This document shows positions 35,263-46,572 of a stretch of DNA of 64,000 nucleotides, piece after piece. A program made the position numbers and the translations under genes. Every line of letters starts with the position of its first letter. Positions within the stretch are counted from its first letter, which is position 1. The notes beneath the pieces were generated by a model. That model did not search any database, was not told the DNA's origin, and saw only the letters and a list, made by a program, of their open reading frames with translations. Origin of the DNA: Isoetes taiwanensis (Eukaryota > Streptophyta > Lycopodiopsida > Isoetales > Isoetaceae); the NCBI GenBank assembly GCA_021234155.1, contig JAJEKV010000057.1, forward strand, positions 2,325,821 to 2,389,820. Reading direction: 5' to 3'.

Positions 35263-38200
35263 CATGTTCTTAAGGTTCATCCTCTCTTTTCCGCTTTTTT
35301 GTTGTCATGAGTTACAAAACCGGGACACCTAAAGACGAGGACACTTGCAACATGTTAGGCGAGACAACATTACTATGTGGCGAGCTTGTATGCGTGTAAG
35401 ACAACTATTGCCCTCTTCTTTTTTTTCAACGAAGGCGGGCGAGATCGATGCATTATTTCACGGGATGTGGCGGATGGTGGGCGGGATCAACTTCTGGCCG
35501 CATGGTTGGTTCCAACTTCACTTGGGTATCGCACCCATTGAGCGGCATAATATTTGCTACCGCTTTCAATGATCAATCCGGACTATGGCGTCGACTTCTT
35601 GTTCACATTCACATTTTCAATGCTAGATTTGCCACAATAATGGCTTGTAACATTGGTCCACCTTCATGATTTGTTCATAACAACAACATGCTAGTTCGGA
35701 GTGACACATTAGGGTTTTAAGCACAATGTTGAGCTAACACATTAGGGTGTAAGTGCGGGGTAAAAAATTATTCTTTTCTTATAACCATTGAACCATGCAA
35801 GCATTTCCACCTTGCGTGAGCGGTCCACGAGTCCGCCCACCCAAATCGAAATTATCCGAAATTATTGTGGAGGGGCGGAGGAATGAATGATCAGCGGCAG
35901 TGATACAGCCGGGGAGATGGGTTCGATTGGGTCGGGGATTCCACGGTTCTTTCTCCATCTCCTACTCCTTCTCCTCGCTTCCTCCGACTACGAAATCTGG
36001 CTGATGGCTCAATCCGGGGTTTCTCGAGGCCGAATTCAAATCTTGGAGCTGGGATAAGATTTTTGAACACATTGCGGGGCATGTTTTGCGGGGAGGATTG
36101 GGAGGATGATCGAAAGATCATCGAGGCGGGCTTTAGAGAAGGGAAGAGTTAATGGAATGGCCTTCTTAAGGCTCAAACTTGAGCATTGGATGCAGATTCT
36201 GGGGCTGCCGTTCAATAGGCATTGCCGATTCTTTGGTGGGAATAGCCCAGGAGATTTACGGACCAAAGGCACGCCCCCATCGTGCAAGGGCCCCGGCATG
36301 TCCAAAACATCAACCGGTGTACAAACAAGCGGCTCATCTTCTGAGGCCGTTTTGATGCGGTCGACTCTAACCGTAATAACGGCTGACCTTTCTATCGATC
36401 CAAACTCATTTTACAGCAAGGGGCGAAAGGGGCTACACTCATTTGGATTTAAAGAGATGTGGGTATGATGAGCGAGTGGAGCATTGCTTGAAGCAATTTG
36501 GGCGTAATCCGGAGTGGGCGGACAAACACTTCCCCATTTATGATGAAGTGAATTTTAGCAAGGACAGCGTGGAGGAGAGAAACTTGAGGGCTAAAGTGGC
36601 TGAAGAGATACTTGCAAAGCGGTTCTCTCAAGGTTTGTGAAGTTCGAGGATGGATGCTCTCGTTTGCCTAACCGAGTTTCGTTTACCTACAGAAGTAAGT
36701 GGATTCTTTGGATTATTTTTTTAACTTTCTTTAAGTTGCTAGTGCCGGTGATTCTGAGAGGTGAAAGTGTTAGTAGGTTACTCTTTGTTTTTGAGCATTA
36801 CATTCTTTGTAAAAGTTTTCTGTTTTTGAGTTCGGATCTAGAATGAGTTGCTTTCTGATTACAAATAGGTTACTCTTTATTTGAGCATAGTAAAGTTTTC
36901 CTATTTTTTAACTCGGATCTAGAATGTGGGATGTTGTAACCTGTGTGTGTACCAAACTTTGGGAGTATGAATGCTTGTTTGCCCTCCAATGGGTTCCTCA
37001 AAGTGCTCCATACTTTTCCCTCAATCCATTCATGGCGGATCGAGGGGTTCCATTCTTGAGGTTTTGGTTTTCATTGCCAAAGATAAGATCTAGACCGGGG
37101 CTTTCTTTTAGGCTGGGGACGAAGATTGAGTACATGTACGGAGGAGGTTCAACAACTTCGATCCTATTTTGCTTGCAAATTCCAGCTTTTAGTTGTTAAA
37201 CTATCGCCATTTATTACGTATAATTCACTAGTGGTTGATTGAATCATGTAGGATTTGTTTACCTCGCCTAATGAATGGGCTAAAAACTTCCATAAAACCG
37301 AGAAAAGGGCTGACCAAAAAAATGAGCAATCACAATTGTATTAATTCTTTGATGCTTGCTAAATATCGGATACTTCCTTTTCTTCCTCTTTTTAATTGCG
37401 GGATTTCGACATACTTGCGAAGAGGGCTCGGCTCAAGGACATGCTCAAAAGCGAGAGAGGCCTCAAAGAAATTATGACTTTGGTGAAACCATCGTCTTCC
37501 TCGTTGGAACTTCGGCGATTGTTCGAGCTAAAGGGAGCTGAAATGCGTGATGGCGTGTATCTTTGCGTTGCAAAAAGAGAGAAATACTATGAGGACCTCA
37601 CCGATCCGTTGGGACTGCCATTGTACATGGTATTCTTTGTGGGGGATGGTATGCATGAAAGCTTCGAAGTAATCGTCAAGACAATTGTCACTCCGGAAGA
37701 CACATTGCAAACAATGTTTGTCAGGGGCTAAAGCGTCGCTTTCTAATGCGGAAGTAGAGGTAAATTGCTTGCGCCGACGTGCTTCATTTTCTCGTGATTG
37801 GTCATTGAAATTAGTATTTACAATCGAGGTTGTCTTAAATTTACTTTACGAATCGTTGTTTCAATAGATGTTTGCATTTTCTTGTCATTTACATTCTTTG
37901 GACATTTATCCAATAGGAGAAGGTCATCCGGCGAGAGTGTATGACAGATTTGAATGGGGAAGTCCTTGCACGAGCGGGGGGAGGCGGAAGGTAGAGGCAC
38001 TCGATTCCTTTCATGAGTGTTTAGTTCAATTCGCAACTTTGTGTGGTGCGCTCATTTTAACATGTTCTCTTTTACGCCAGGAGGGCAAGGAGGCTAAGTC
38101 TTTGGTTTGTGCGGCGGGCATCAACGGAAGCGAGGAGCAGGCCGTGCAATCCCCTCGTGGTAGGTACCTTGGCACATTGAACTTGTTTTGTTTACGTTTT

Positions 38201-39610
38201 CCAAATCGGAAGGGCGTCTGGGGCTCTAGCGGGGCGTGAAGTTTGTGCTTGAAATGAAATTCCGTCAACGCCACTACTTCAAGTGGATATTACGAACCCC
38301 GACCTGCGGGTTGAAGTTACGGATGGCGGGCTGGGAGGATTGGCAAGAAGGCACGCAACTAGGGTCAACTCCACATGAACAACATCTTTGGTAGCGGCGA
38401 GGAGGGACGGCTGCAGAGGGCGTAAGTTGTAGAATTAGTGCCGCTATAATGCGTTTTGTTGCAACATTATTTTTCTAATGCCTCGCGATGATGACGGGAT
38501 GGCGATGACAAGTTCCACAAAGGGGACAACATCATTCTTATGAATGAAGATGGAGAAAAGGTCGCCGAGGCGAGTCAAGTCACACGAGGGGAGTTAGAGA
38601 TACTTATCCAAGGGGTCCGCGGATAAGCGGGACTGATATCATCAAAGCGATGGTTGCCTATCCTCCAAAGCATACCTGGTCTCCCAAATTGGTACGTCCT
38701 TTCTAGTTAAACTAGGTCGCAATAGTGTTTAAACATGAATTTTAATGGGAGCTCTAGGTTAAGATGCTTGTTTCTAGCGATCATGATTTTAATTCTAGCT
38801 TTTGTTACGGCGATTTGCAAGGTAATCAGCTTTAATACTTTCTTCACAGTGCGCCAAATGGGGACGAAGATGAGGAAGAGTACGATATCGGTCTATCATC
38901 TTCCAAAACATGGAAGAATAAGTCATGAAGCGAAGTCCCGCAGATTTAAGAAATCTTGCCCAATTTGTCCTTCAAGATAGGCGCCTTTCGGCCAACCGCA
39001 TCATGTCCTTCTGTAAGGAGAAGCATGATGGCAAGTTCCACCTGAAAAACATCAAGATAGACGAGCTCACGACGAGTTAGGTGGAGCAATGCTTGGAGTT
39101 GCGTGTGCTGCTTTCGTTAGGGCGGATGCATGGGATGGCAGCAAATTTGAGGACAACCCGGCTTCTCCTTATCGCACTTTTATGTTATCCGTTCTCGATT
39201 TAGCTTTCATCTTCCGATCACAATACTCTACGAACTAGTGATTAAGCACATAATCTTATGTGACGTGCTACTTTTTTTGTTTTTGAACTTCTAAACCTTT
39301 GTGACTTACGTTTTACGATCTTCTAAGATCTATAGCGATCCGGATAATATATGCTTTGAATTATGTAACAGTTCGGATAATAGATGCTTTGAATTATGTA
39401 GCAGTTAGGATAATAGATGCTTTGAATTATATATCGCCTCTCTCCGAATATCCATCCAAGGTCATTTTGAACTTCAAACTTACGTAACCAAACAGAAAAA
39501 TCGTTACTACTGTTTTTTGTATGGTCCGTAAGTAGCCATCCATATTAGGCTTACTTGTTGGCATAGGCTTCACGGGCACAAACATTTGGAGCGACATGAA
39601 GACCAGGTAA
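35263..39610 (+). other. Exon-like islands of unknown origin inside the CACTA-like element
   Basis: Several plus-strand segments look coding and end at plausible splice sites. At about 36420-36630 a frame contains RVEHCLKQFGRNPEWADKHF and ends at CTCAAG|GTTTGT. At about 37396-37731 one contains DPLGLPLYMVFFVGDGMHES. At about 38490-38695 one contains KGDNIILMNEDGEKVAEAS and ends before GTACGT. At about 38925-39180 one contains RNLAQFVLQDRRLSANRIMS. I do not recognise these proteins. They could be exons of a second gene of the transposon (CACTA elements usually have one) or fragments captured from host genes. Stops and frame changes between and inside them suggest decay. Confidence 0.35.
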
Positions 39611-39844
39611 TGAGGACTTCATCCTTGCTTTAGAAATCTACAAAAATCTGCTTGCTTTTGTTATTGACCATTGCTATTTACTAGGGCCTGCTCGATTGTG
39701 AAGGAATTTGCTGACTAGGTACCAGACCAAAACATTTTCCTCCACAACTTCTTCTATTCAGGTATTTATCGCTTTATGGTTGTTTATAGTTCTCTACCAT
39801 GTCTCAAGTTATCAAGTTTAATGAAGTTTATTGGATTATAGCTG

Positions 39845-40692
39845 CAGGGATGGCGTCTGCGATGCCGGTTCGCAAAGTGTTCTCATTTGTAGAGTTGGCA
39901 AAGAAGATGCAAGTTGAGCGGCCAAGTCTACATTGAGAAAACTTGCGGTGGGATTATTTGGACGCCATCCCCGCAACTATAATCCAAAGATAACATTAAT
40001 TGTTGCGCAGAAACGTCATCATACATGTTCGATTACTGCGGCAAGTGAAATCTTTTGTTTCTCATAGCGGTGTTCATCATAGCCAGGTAAAATTTTTAGT
40101 TTCTGTTCTGTATATGCACTCTCAAATTGCTTAGAAATGTGGTGCAATTTCATCCAGGAACAATCATGGATACGGTCCGCTGTATGTCATCCCCAAAACT
40201 ATGAGTTCAGCCATGCTGGGGTTATTGTAAGTGATATGCTTTTAATTATCGAAATCTGGCGACAACGGATATGATTAATGTGCACACATGAACTGCGCAG
40301 GAACAACGGACCAGCATACTCACGTTGTTTTAATGGCTGACATCAATTCGGACATTGATGCTAGAGCATTTCAGCATGTATTACAGGTACGCATGAGATT
40401 ACTTCTGGGCTGATTTTGCAGAGAGCCATGAGTTAATAGTTTGCCATTCTAACAGGCATGCTTAGGCCACAACTACTGATCCAAAAGGGTTGTCGCTGCA
40501 CTTGATCGTTTAGTTTTGTATTAAGCGGTGGGAAGAAAAAGTAAGCTCGTGAATTATGTGTATGCGCACTTACACCCGCCACTAAGGCAACCAATATTTC
40601 ACGGATATGACGGCCTACCAGAATGCAGCATCTTCCGGAGGTAGGCACTTCGAAAGTGGAACACCGCGGCCGAGGTCGGATCAAGCCGCATG
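39845..40692 (+). pseudogene. Argonaute PIWI-domain fragment, decayed, with intron remnants
   Basis: Four pieces appear in the order found in plant Argonautes. RDGVCDAGSQSVL follows a TGCAG acceptor (compare the RDGVS segment). NPKITLIVAQKRHHT lies at about 39978-40025, the hallmark stretch near the end of the PIWI domain. FHPGTIMDTV and FSHAGVI come next (about 40150-40230), matching the PGT-VDT and SHAGIQGT blocks. GTTDQHTHVVLMAD then follows a GCGCAG acceptor near 40301. A YAHL / RQYF end sits near 40560-40600. Introns remain, so the source was genomic DNA and not a processed copy. Frames shift between pieces and stops occur, and the slicer catalytic region is incomplete, so it cannot encode an active Argonaute. 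It lies inside the CACTA-like transposon, about 1.3 kb from its right end. Confidence 0.75.
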
Positions 40693-40699
40693 AGAAGAT

Positions 40700-41039
40700 G
40701 CTCCGAGGTCTCTTTTTGGTAATGCTCTATCGGCCACAAGACAATCATAATGTAAATTATGGGCGGTTGTGCTCTATGCATCTTGTGTTCACTTTTCGTT
40801 CCATAATATAAAAGATTTGTTCATATTGTCTCTTGCTGTAATTAAGAATGTATGATAGAATATATGTTTAGGAGGCAGAGACAACAAATTAAAATGCTGC
40901 ACCAAGAAATATGCAACAATATCTAAAAGTGAGAAGAATACAATACTAAGAAACACGTGTAGAAGAAAAGAAAAACATTAGACCTTTCACACAGAAACTG
41001 TGAGAAACATCACATACTTTAAATAGAAACCCTTGAAAC
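40700..41039. other. Spacer, no gene recognised
   Basis: AT-rich, between the Argonaute fragment and the right subterminal repeats. Confidence 0.4.
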
Positions 41040-41620
41040 CACAATGCTTTTTAGATGGGACATTGTGTAGTATTACCTTATTCACATGTCTAAAACAAGA
41101 ATATATATATCGTAGCTTTTATTTGGGTATTGTAAACGGGTTTTCCACGTATAAAACAACATGCTCTTTAAAGGACATCACTGTTTCTCCACCTATTGCT
41201 TTTCTAAATGTTACATGTCTAAATGCATAAAACAACCAAACAGGATTCTTTTGGACTGTTGGAAAGCCATATAGCAACGTGTTTCTTCTCAAATAAAATT
41301 GTTTCTCTACACATTGAGTTCACAAAAATGACATGTCTCAAATGCCTAAAAGAACAATATTCAACTCTATAGTTTTCTTTTGGGTGTTGTAAATTGGTCC
41401 AAAAAGTATAGAACAACATGTTTAATTTAGATATAGCAATGCATACAAAATTGTTCCTCTACATATTGAGTTACTAAAAAGTACACGTCTCAAATGCCTA
41501 AAACAACAATATACAACCCTATAAATTTTTTTTGGCTATTGTAAATTGGCTCAAAAAATATAGAACAACTAGTGTACTTTGGAGATAACAATACATGGTT
41601 TATGCAAAAAAGTGGTGTTT
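41040..41620. repeat. Right subterminal repeats, unit about 120 bp
   Basis: Four or so diverged units contain GTCTCAAATGCCTAAAACAAC, a CTATAGTTTTCTTTTGG-like block, GTATTGTAAATTGG and a TATAGAACAACATGT block. They are the counterpart of the repeats near the left end. Confidence 0.65.
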
Positions 41621-41983
41621 TTTCCCTTCTCCTACATGTGGCTATTTCTTTAGTCTTTTATTTATAGTGTTGATATTAAGTGGTCCACATGTATAAATGT
41701 TTAAACCTACATCTGTTATTTTGAAGACAAACAACACCTAGAACCTCATAAAACCACATTACATAAAAACAACACGTGGATAAAAATTAGCAAAAAACAA
41801 TAGTCAAGAAAAAAGACATGTTAGAAAAAAAAAAATATTTGCGCCAATTTTCCACGTGTAGACCTTTTCTTCCAAAAAACCACTGTCCCTTTGTGCAAAT
41901 CCGGATAAACGGGCCACGTGGTCTTTTAGGACCATTTTGGTGTTGTTTTTGGCATAAAACAACACTTCCGTACAACAAAAAAA

Positions 41984-42014
41984 CAACTGTGGACCAAAAA
42001 TCGGGGTCAGTGTG
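41984..42014. repeat. Right terminal inverted repeat
   Basis: On the plus strand it ends GGGGTCAGTGTG; its complement matches the left end. AGA follows at 42015-42017. Confidence 0.75.
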
Positions 42015-43559
42015 AGAGGTGCTTGAAAGTTGTTGTAAACAACGTTTCAAATATAGAGAGTTTGGAATGACACGTTGAATGTACCAAAGTCTGGAGTATG
42101 AACAAGGTAGGCGCCCAATGAACATCCCACCAAGGAGAATGTGTTCTGGACTTGGTATCGTGTGTGTATTCCGAGGAGTAACTCCGCGTTGGTATATGTG
42201 TACTCGGACCATTTAATAGTAAAACATAACTAAAAGAAGATAGGATATATACCAGAACTTTTAGTTCACATTCCATATGAATACGGAAGTAATGAAGATA
42301 AGAGTTCTTATACTAGAGATCAAACATGTCCACAAGGAACCTAGGTTGGCATTTGCCCCTGTGGAAGTGATGACTAGAGCTTGAGGACGAAGGCAACTAA
42401 GGCTAGTGGTGTTGAAACCACAACATGTGTATGGTACTAGATAACCAAGTTGAGGAAATAAGTTGGCCGCAAGTATGAATATAGCTAGATGCCTATGCCA
42501 ACGAGTTACATATGAGTCTAGACTTAGGGTTGGTGCACACATGTTACTATATCATATAATAACAACGTAGCAGTCTTGGATGTAGGAAGGATTTAGTAGT
42601 ATCAAATACTATAGTGGTGATCATATCGAGGATGTCGATTGTGATATTCAGATGTATATGATATTAAAAGATAGTAGAATATTCATACAAGGCGAGTGAA
42701 ATATTACTTGACAAGGTTTAAAGAATGAGCATAATGATATGCTTATATACGAAGATATTGGGTTAGGTATGCTTATCAGAGATAAGCATTCAAGTTATCC
42801 CAATGGTTGGAGTTGACTATTTTAGATACGTCGTACTAAGGGATATGAGAAGAGTTTAAATCAGTGAGAATAGCTAGAGTAAGTCTAGCATATACGGTGA
42901 TGTTATATTCAAAAACATCCCGAGGATAATTGGAATGGTGTTGAAATGACCGATAATGAGAGCTTAGCTACTCAAAGGTTCTAGATACCAATGAATTACT
43001 TCATTGTTATAAGCTGAGAGCATTTATTTGGTTTTGGAAATAAAATGATGTATAAAAATATCGCGTCCCCCTGATGGAAGAAAAGAAGGAATACGATGAC
43101 TTTGGCGATTATACCTTTAGGGATAACTGAGAAGAGGGCAATACACAGCAATTCCAAGTCCCGATAAAAAATCAGGACGAGGTGTATAGATTACAAGGAG
43201 TGAGATTATATAGAGCAGTAGATCCTAAGAGTTACCCTACTCGCGGGGAACAATTGTAGGTACTGAAGTAGAAGGTGGAGTATCCGTTGCCTTGAGGCAT
43301 AGATCCGTTAGAGATTATGACTTTGAAACTCTTAAGAGGGTAAGGAATTGAATAATCATATGACGGTTACTAACGAAGATTGAAACATTGGATTTTCCTA
43401 TTAGAAGACCAGGAGGTTTTAGTGCCTCCACTTCATTATGAGGGAGCCAAAGACGGCAACATTTGAAGCTGATCAAAAGCTGAAGTCCACATGATAACTT
43501 AAGAAAAAAATAGGTTAATTGTAATTAAGCATGAATGGTATGGAACACAAAGGATCCTT

Positions 43560-43922
43560 AGCGAAAAATACCTTTAGAAAAGCTCCTCATCTGGGGTAGT
43601 AAACCTTCGGAATTATGGCATAATCCCATGGGTGGTATCATAGTGTATGTACACGACTGGAATACCATAAGGCACTAAAGGGATGGTTGAAGTAGCTGGG
43701 GATCCTATCAAAAATGTAGGCAGCATATAGATTTCCAACATAGTGTTGGCCACTGCCCAGTTGGGAAGTCGGTGGCTCAGCCACATTATAAAGGTCCATA
43801 GGTAATAGGTTTTGTTTCAAGGAACTACCAAGCATTGTGGGATGTGGAGATATGTTTATTATGTACATACCATGTACAAATACGACAAACATCTTAGGGA
43901 GGTAATTTAGGTGGCGACGCAA
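43560..43922 (-). pseudogene. Possible decayed Ty3 integrase core
   Basis: Reading across frames on the minus strand gives a CRIC pair, then HPFSAL, then HGIMP followed by a region ending EELF. These are spaced roughly like the C-C pair, the HPF-A block and the LHGIP...SDRD...FW block of Ty3 integrases. The frames are broken and the catalytic aspartates cannot be confirmed. The position and strand fit element A. Confidence 0.3.
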
Positions 43923-45894
43923 GGAGAGAAAGACGAGGGTATCCTAAAGTTACTGATGAAGGATCTGGAGATACGTTTGAAATGTGCAAAGGACCGTCAA
44001 TCCGTTGCATGCTAGGGTATGATGTGGTAGTTGGCACTTGAAATAAATGTCAACGGCCAATAGAATAAAGCTTAAGGTAGTGGGGTTGAGTAGTACAATA
44101 GTACAATTCCAGGATAAGTAGCGAATAGCAGTTACCTGCTAAATGTTCGAATGTGTCTTGCATAGACACTTAAGACTAGCTTTCCCACATGATCCATACG
44201 GATGGGCAGAGGTGACGCCATGGGTTACATGGGGTGCAAGTTAACATATCTGAGGACTTCGAATATTGATACAAGCCCGGGTTATATTAAGCGTAGGTAA
44301 TTGTAGAAAGGCTCACAAAATACAAGACAAGCACCTTGATGACTCGGGTAACTTACAAAGGCTCACCATTTGTTAGGCCATGACTATGGCTTAAATGAGG
44401 ATGCCAAGTTATTTGGAATGCCGTAACAACGTTATAGCATCATGACGAGAGAAATGTACCGACTAACATTTCGGGATGTAGGACAATGTTGAATCATAAC
44501 CCCCAATGATAGGTGGGTTGACAACAGAAGGAGCATATAATAGCGGCTTAGAAGCTACAAGACGGTTAACGGATATGTAAAGGAGTAATTGGATTGGTGA
44601 CTCTACTGAATAAAGGTCACAACAAAAGGGTGAATTGGATACGTTGTGCTAGGCATAAAGGCCGGACGACTGAAAATCGGCCATAGACGTAGAAACCATA
44701 TTGAGGAAGGGAAGGACCTATATAGGAAGGTTATTACCTTCACGATTGTTGGATGAATGGCATAACTTCAAGGGTGATCTTCCCTATTATGCAAAGGTAG
44801 ATTTCTGGCTTGAGAAGCAGCAAGGGCTGAAAAGCTTATGTAAAGATTTGGTGCATGGCTTAGGGAAGAGGACTTTCATGTCCTAAGACAAGATGGTGAA
44901 TTGAATTCACAAAGGACATTTTTTTTTTTATATAAATAGATAGATAGGTAGATAGCATCTATACGTCATGGCACATTAGCAGCGTCCATTGGGATATTGA
45001 CATAATCCCTTGGAATACGTAAGTTCATTTGCGGGACTTAAAGACGCTTAGGCATTAAAATAATGCTTGGCCCGAACCACGTCGGGATATCCTAGGGAGA
45101 GTTGACTGGACACAATGGTTGGTTTGCATTAGATTGATATACTAGAACAATTCTAAATGATCGACTAAAAGGAATTCTAGTATGGTAGAATATCCTTGTG
45201 TAGAATTGGAACGAGTGAAGATGTACTGCAAGTCGAGATAACAGTAGGTAGAGTCATGTGGCGGTTCAAAGTGATACATGGAAGAAGCATCTAGCTAATT
45301 GAAGATTAAGGACAAGAATTTCTAGACTAGAATGGTTTACATTAGGAAAAACAAAGCTACTACTAAATGGTAGAGAGATGGGTTATTATATCCATTGAAT
45401 ACGTAGAGGAAGCATTTCCTCATCGTAATGAATGGGGGTAGAATAAAAGGACAAGGTTGCATTCTAAGTGTTCGTGGATAGGATATTGGTTGCGTCCCAC
45501 GGTTACGAAGTTCCACGACGAGCATCTGTCGCGGCGGGGAAATGGAGAATTCGCTCTCCTTCCTCGAATCGCGGGTCCGTTCACGAGGTTACGGAGATTA
45601 ACATCGAAGTTGGCCATGTCGATGTAAGTGTTGAAAGGCGCTTGGCGAGGAAGCAAAACAATAGTGCAGGACCGGTCGGTGGAGGTCGGCTATGACAGAG
45701 AGAGGTCGACTCCCGCGGCTATGGCAAGACTGCTTATTCCGGCGCCTATGGCGAAAGAGGTTGCTCTGGCGGCTATGGCAAAAGGGCTTGCTCCGATGGA
45801 GTTGTTGCCTCCACAACGTGGGTTTACCAAAGGCATGCCTCTAATTTAAATATGGAATAGATGCACTATAAATACTACAAGGGTTATATCCCTT

Positions 45895-46120
45895 CAAGAA
45901 AGCTTATTGGTAAAGGTGTTGGCTTGGGTGCAGAAGGTCAGGGGTTCAATTCCATGATGTACCTTTTGCTTTAAAGAACTGCTAACTGGATAAAACAGAA
46001 CATTAGATATGTATAACAAAGAAATGGAATATATATAGCCTACATAAAAGAGAGTTGGCAAAATGGAAAGAGTGTTGGGTTGGAAGTGGAAGGTCATGGG
46101 TTCAAAACTGGGCGAATGTA
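45895..46120 (+). repeat. Two tRNA-like (SINE-head-like) segments in tandem
   Basis: Segment 1 (about 45900-45965) has TTGGTAAAGGTGTTGG followed by AGGTCAGGGGTTCAATTCC. Segment 2 (about 46050-46115) has TTGGCAAAATGGAAAGAG followed by AGGTCATGGGTTCAAAACTG. These resemble the A and B boxes of an RNA polymerase III promoter in the spacing seen in plant SINEs. No full tRNA cloverleaf forms by eye. Confidence 0.4.
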
Positions 46121-46558
46121 AAAAAAATGACGTTAAATTTTATACTACGCGTATTTTATAAGGCGGAACAGTATAAGGGCGCTGTTTGTTAGCGTTATAC
46201 GCTCATAACTTTTGATTTTAAACCTTTTGGGTTCTAGCCTTGGGGTCACCATTTTAACCTCGGAAATGTGCCCCTAGGGTATTTGGGATGTGCCCGAGCC
46301 ATTGGAACCATTTTCGCCTTCATCCGAGCTACCTACAAAAAGTTATGGCCCATCTAAACCTGGGTCCTCTAATTATACCATTTCCACACCAAATTCACCC
46401 TAAAGTTCCTAAATCTCAACAATTTATTACACAAACCTAGCCTAAAGACTAAATCACTGAGAAATTAGGCAGTTTAGCTAAACTTAAACTCCCACGTAAC
46501 TACCGAACTAACGGTTTAGAATTTGGTCAGTGCTATAATTCCGGTCAACCAAAATCAT

Positions 46559-46571
46559 GGCTCTGATACCA
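46559..46571 (-). promoter_or_regulatory. Primer binding site of element A (initiator tRNA-Met)
   Basis: The minus strand has TGGTATCAGAGCC one base from the LTR, identical to that of element B. Confidence 0.9.
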
Positions 46572-46572
46572 C

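Larger units (their letters stand above)
14007..42014 (+). mobile_element. Giant CACTA-like (EnSpm/tnp2) DNA transposon, about 28 kb with insertions
   Basis: The left end begins CACACTCACCCCGGTTTTTG. The reverse complement of the right end begins CACACTGACCCCGATTTTTG. They match at 22 of the first 24 positions and continue with a further AC. AGA flanks both. Inside are repeats below each end, a tnp2-like transposase gene on the plus strand at 16.6-20.7 kb, LTR element B, a minisatellite, exon-like islands and an Argonaute fragment. Without element B it is about 18.3 kb. The CAC start, the 3-bp duplication, the subterminal repeats and the transposase type all agree with the CACTA superfamily, although the ends are CACAC and not the textbook CACTA. 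It lies inside LTR element A, so it arrived later. Confidence 0.75.
42015..46558 (-). other. Internal region of element A, 5' part, decayed
   Basis: About 4.5 kb between the CACTA-like insertion and the primer binding site. No intact frame. A weak integrase trace lies at 43560-43922. A repeated GGCTATGGC word occurs at about 45717-45785. Two tRNA-like segments lie near 45.9-46.1 kb. Confidence 0.45.

Noticed and set aside
40433-40811. Short frames on both strands over the Argonaute C-terminal region
   Set aside because: Most are shadows. Only the plus-strand pieces that follow Argonaute order were kept.
45895-46120. Functional tRNA genes
   Set aside because: Only box-like words are present; acceptor and anticodon stems do not form.
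42015-46558. A reverse transcriptase within element A
   Set aside because: I searched by eye on the minus strand for the YLDD-type and neighbouring motifs and found nothing convincing.
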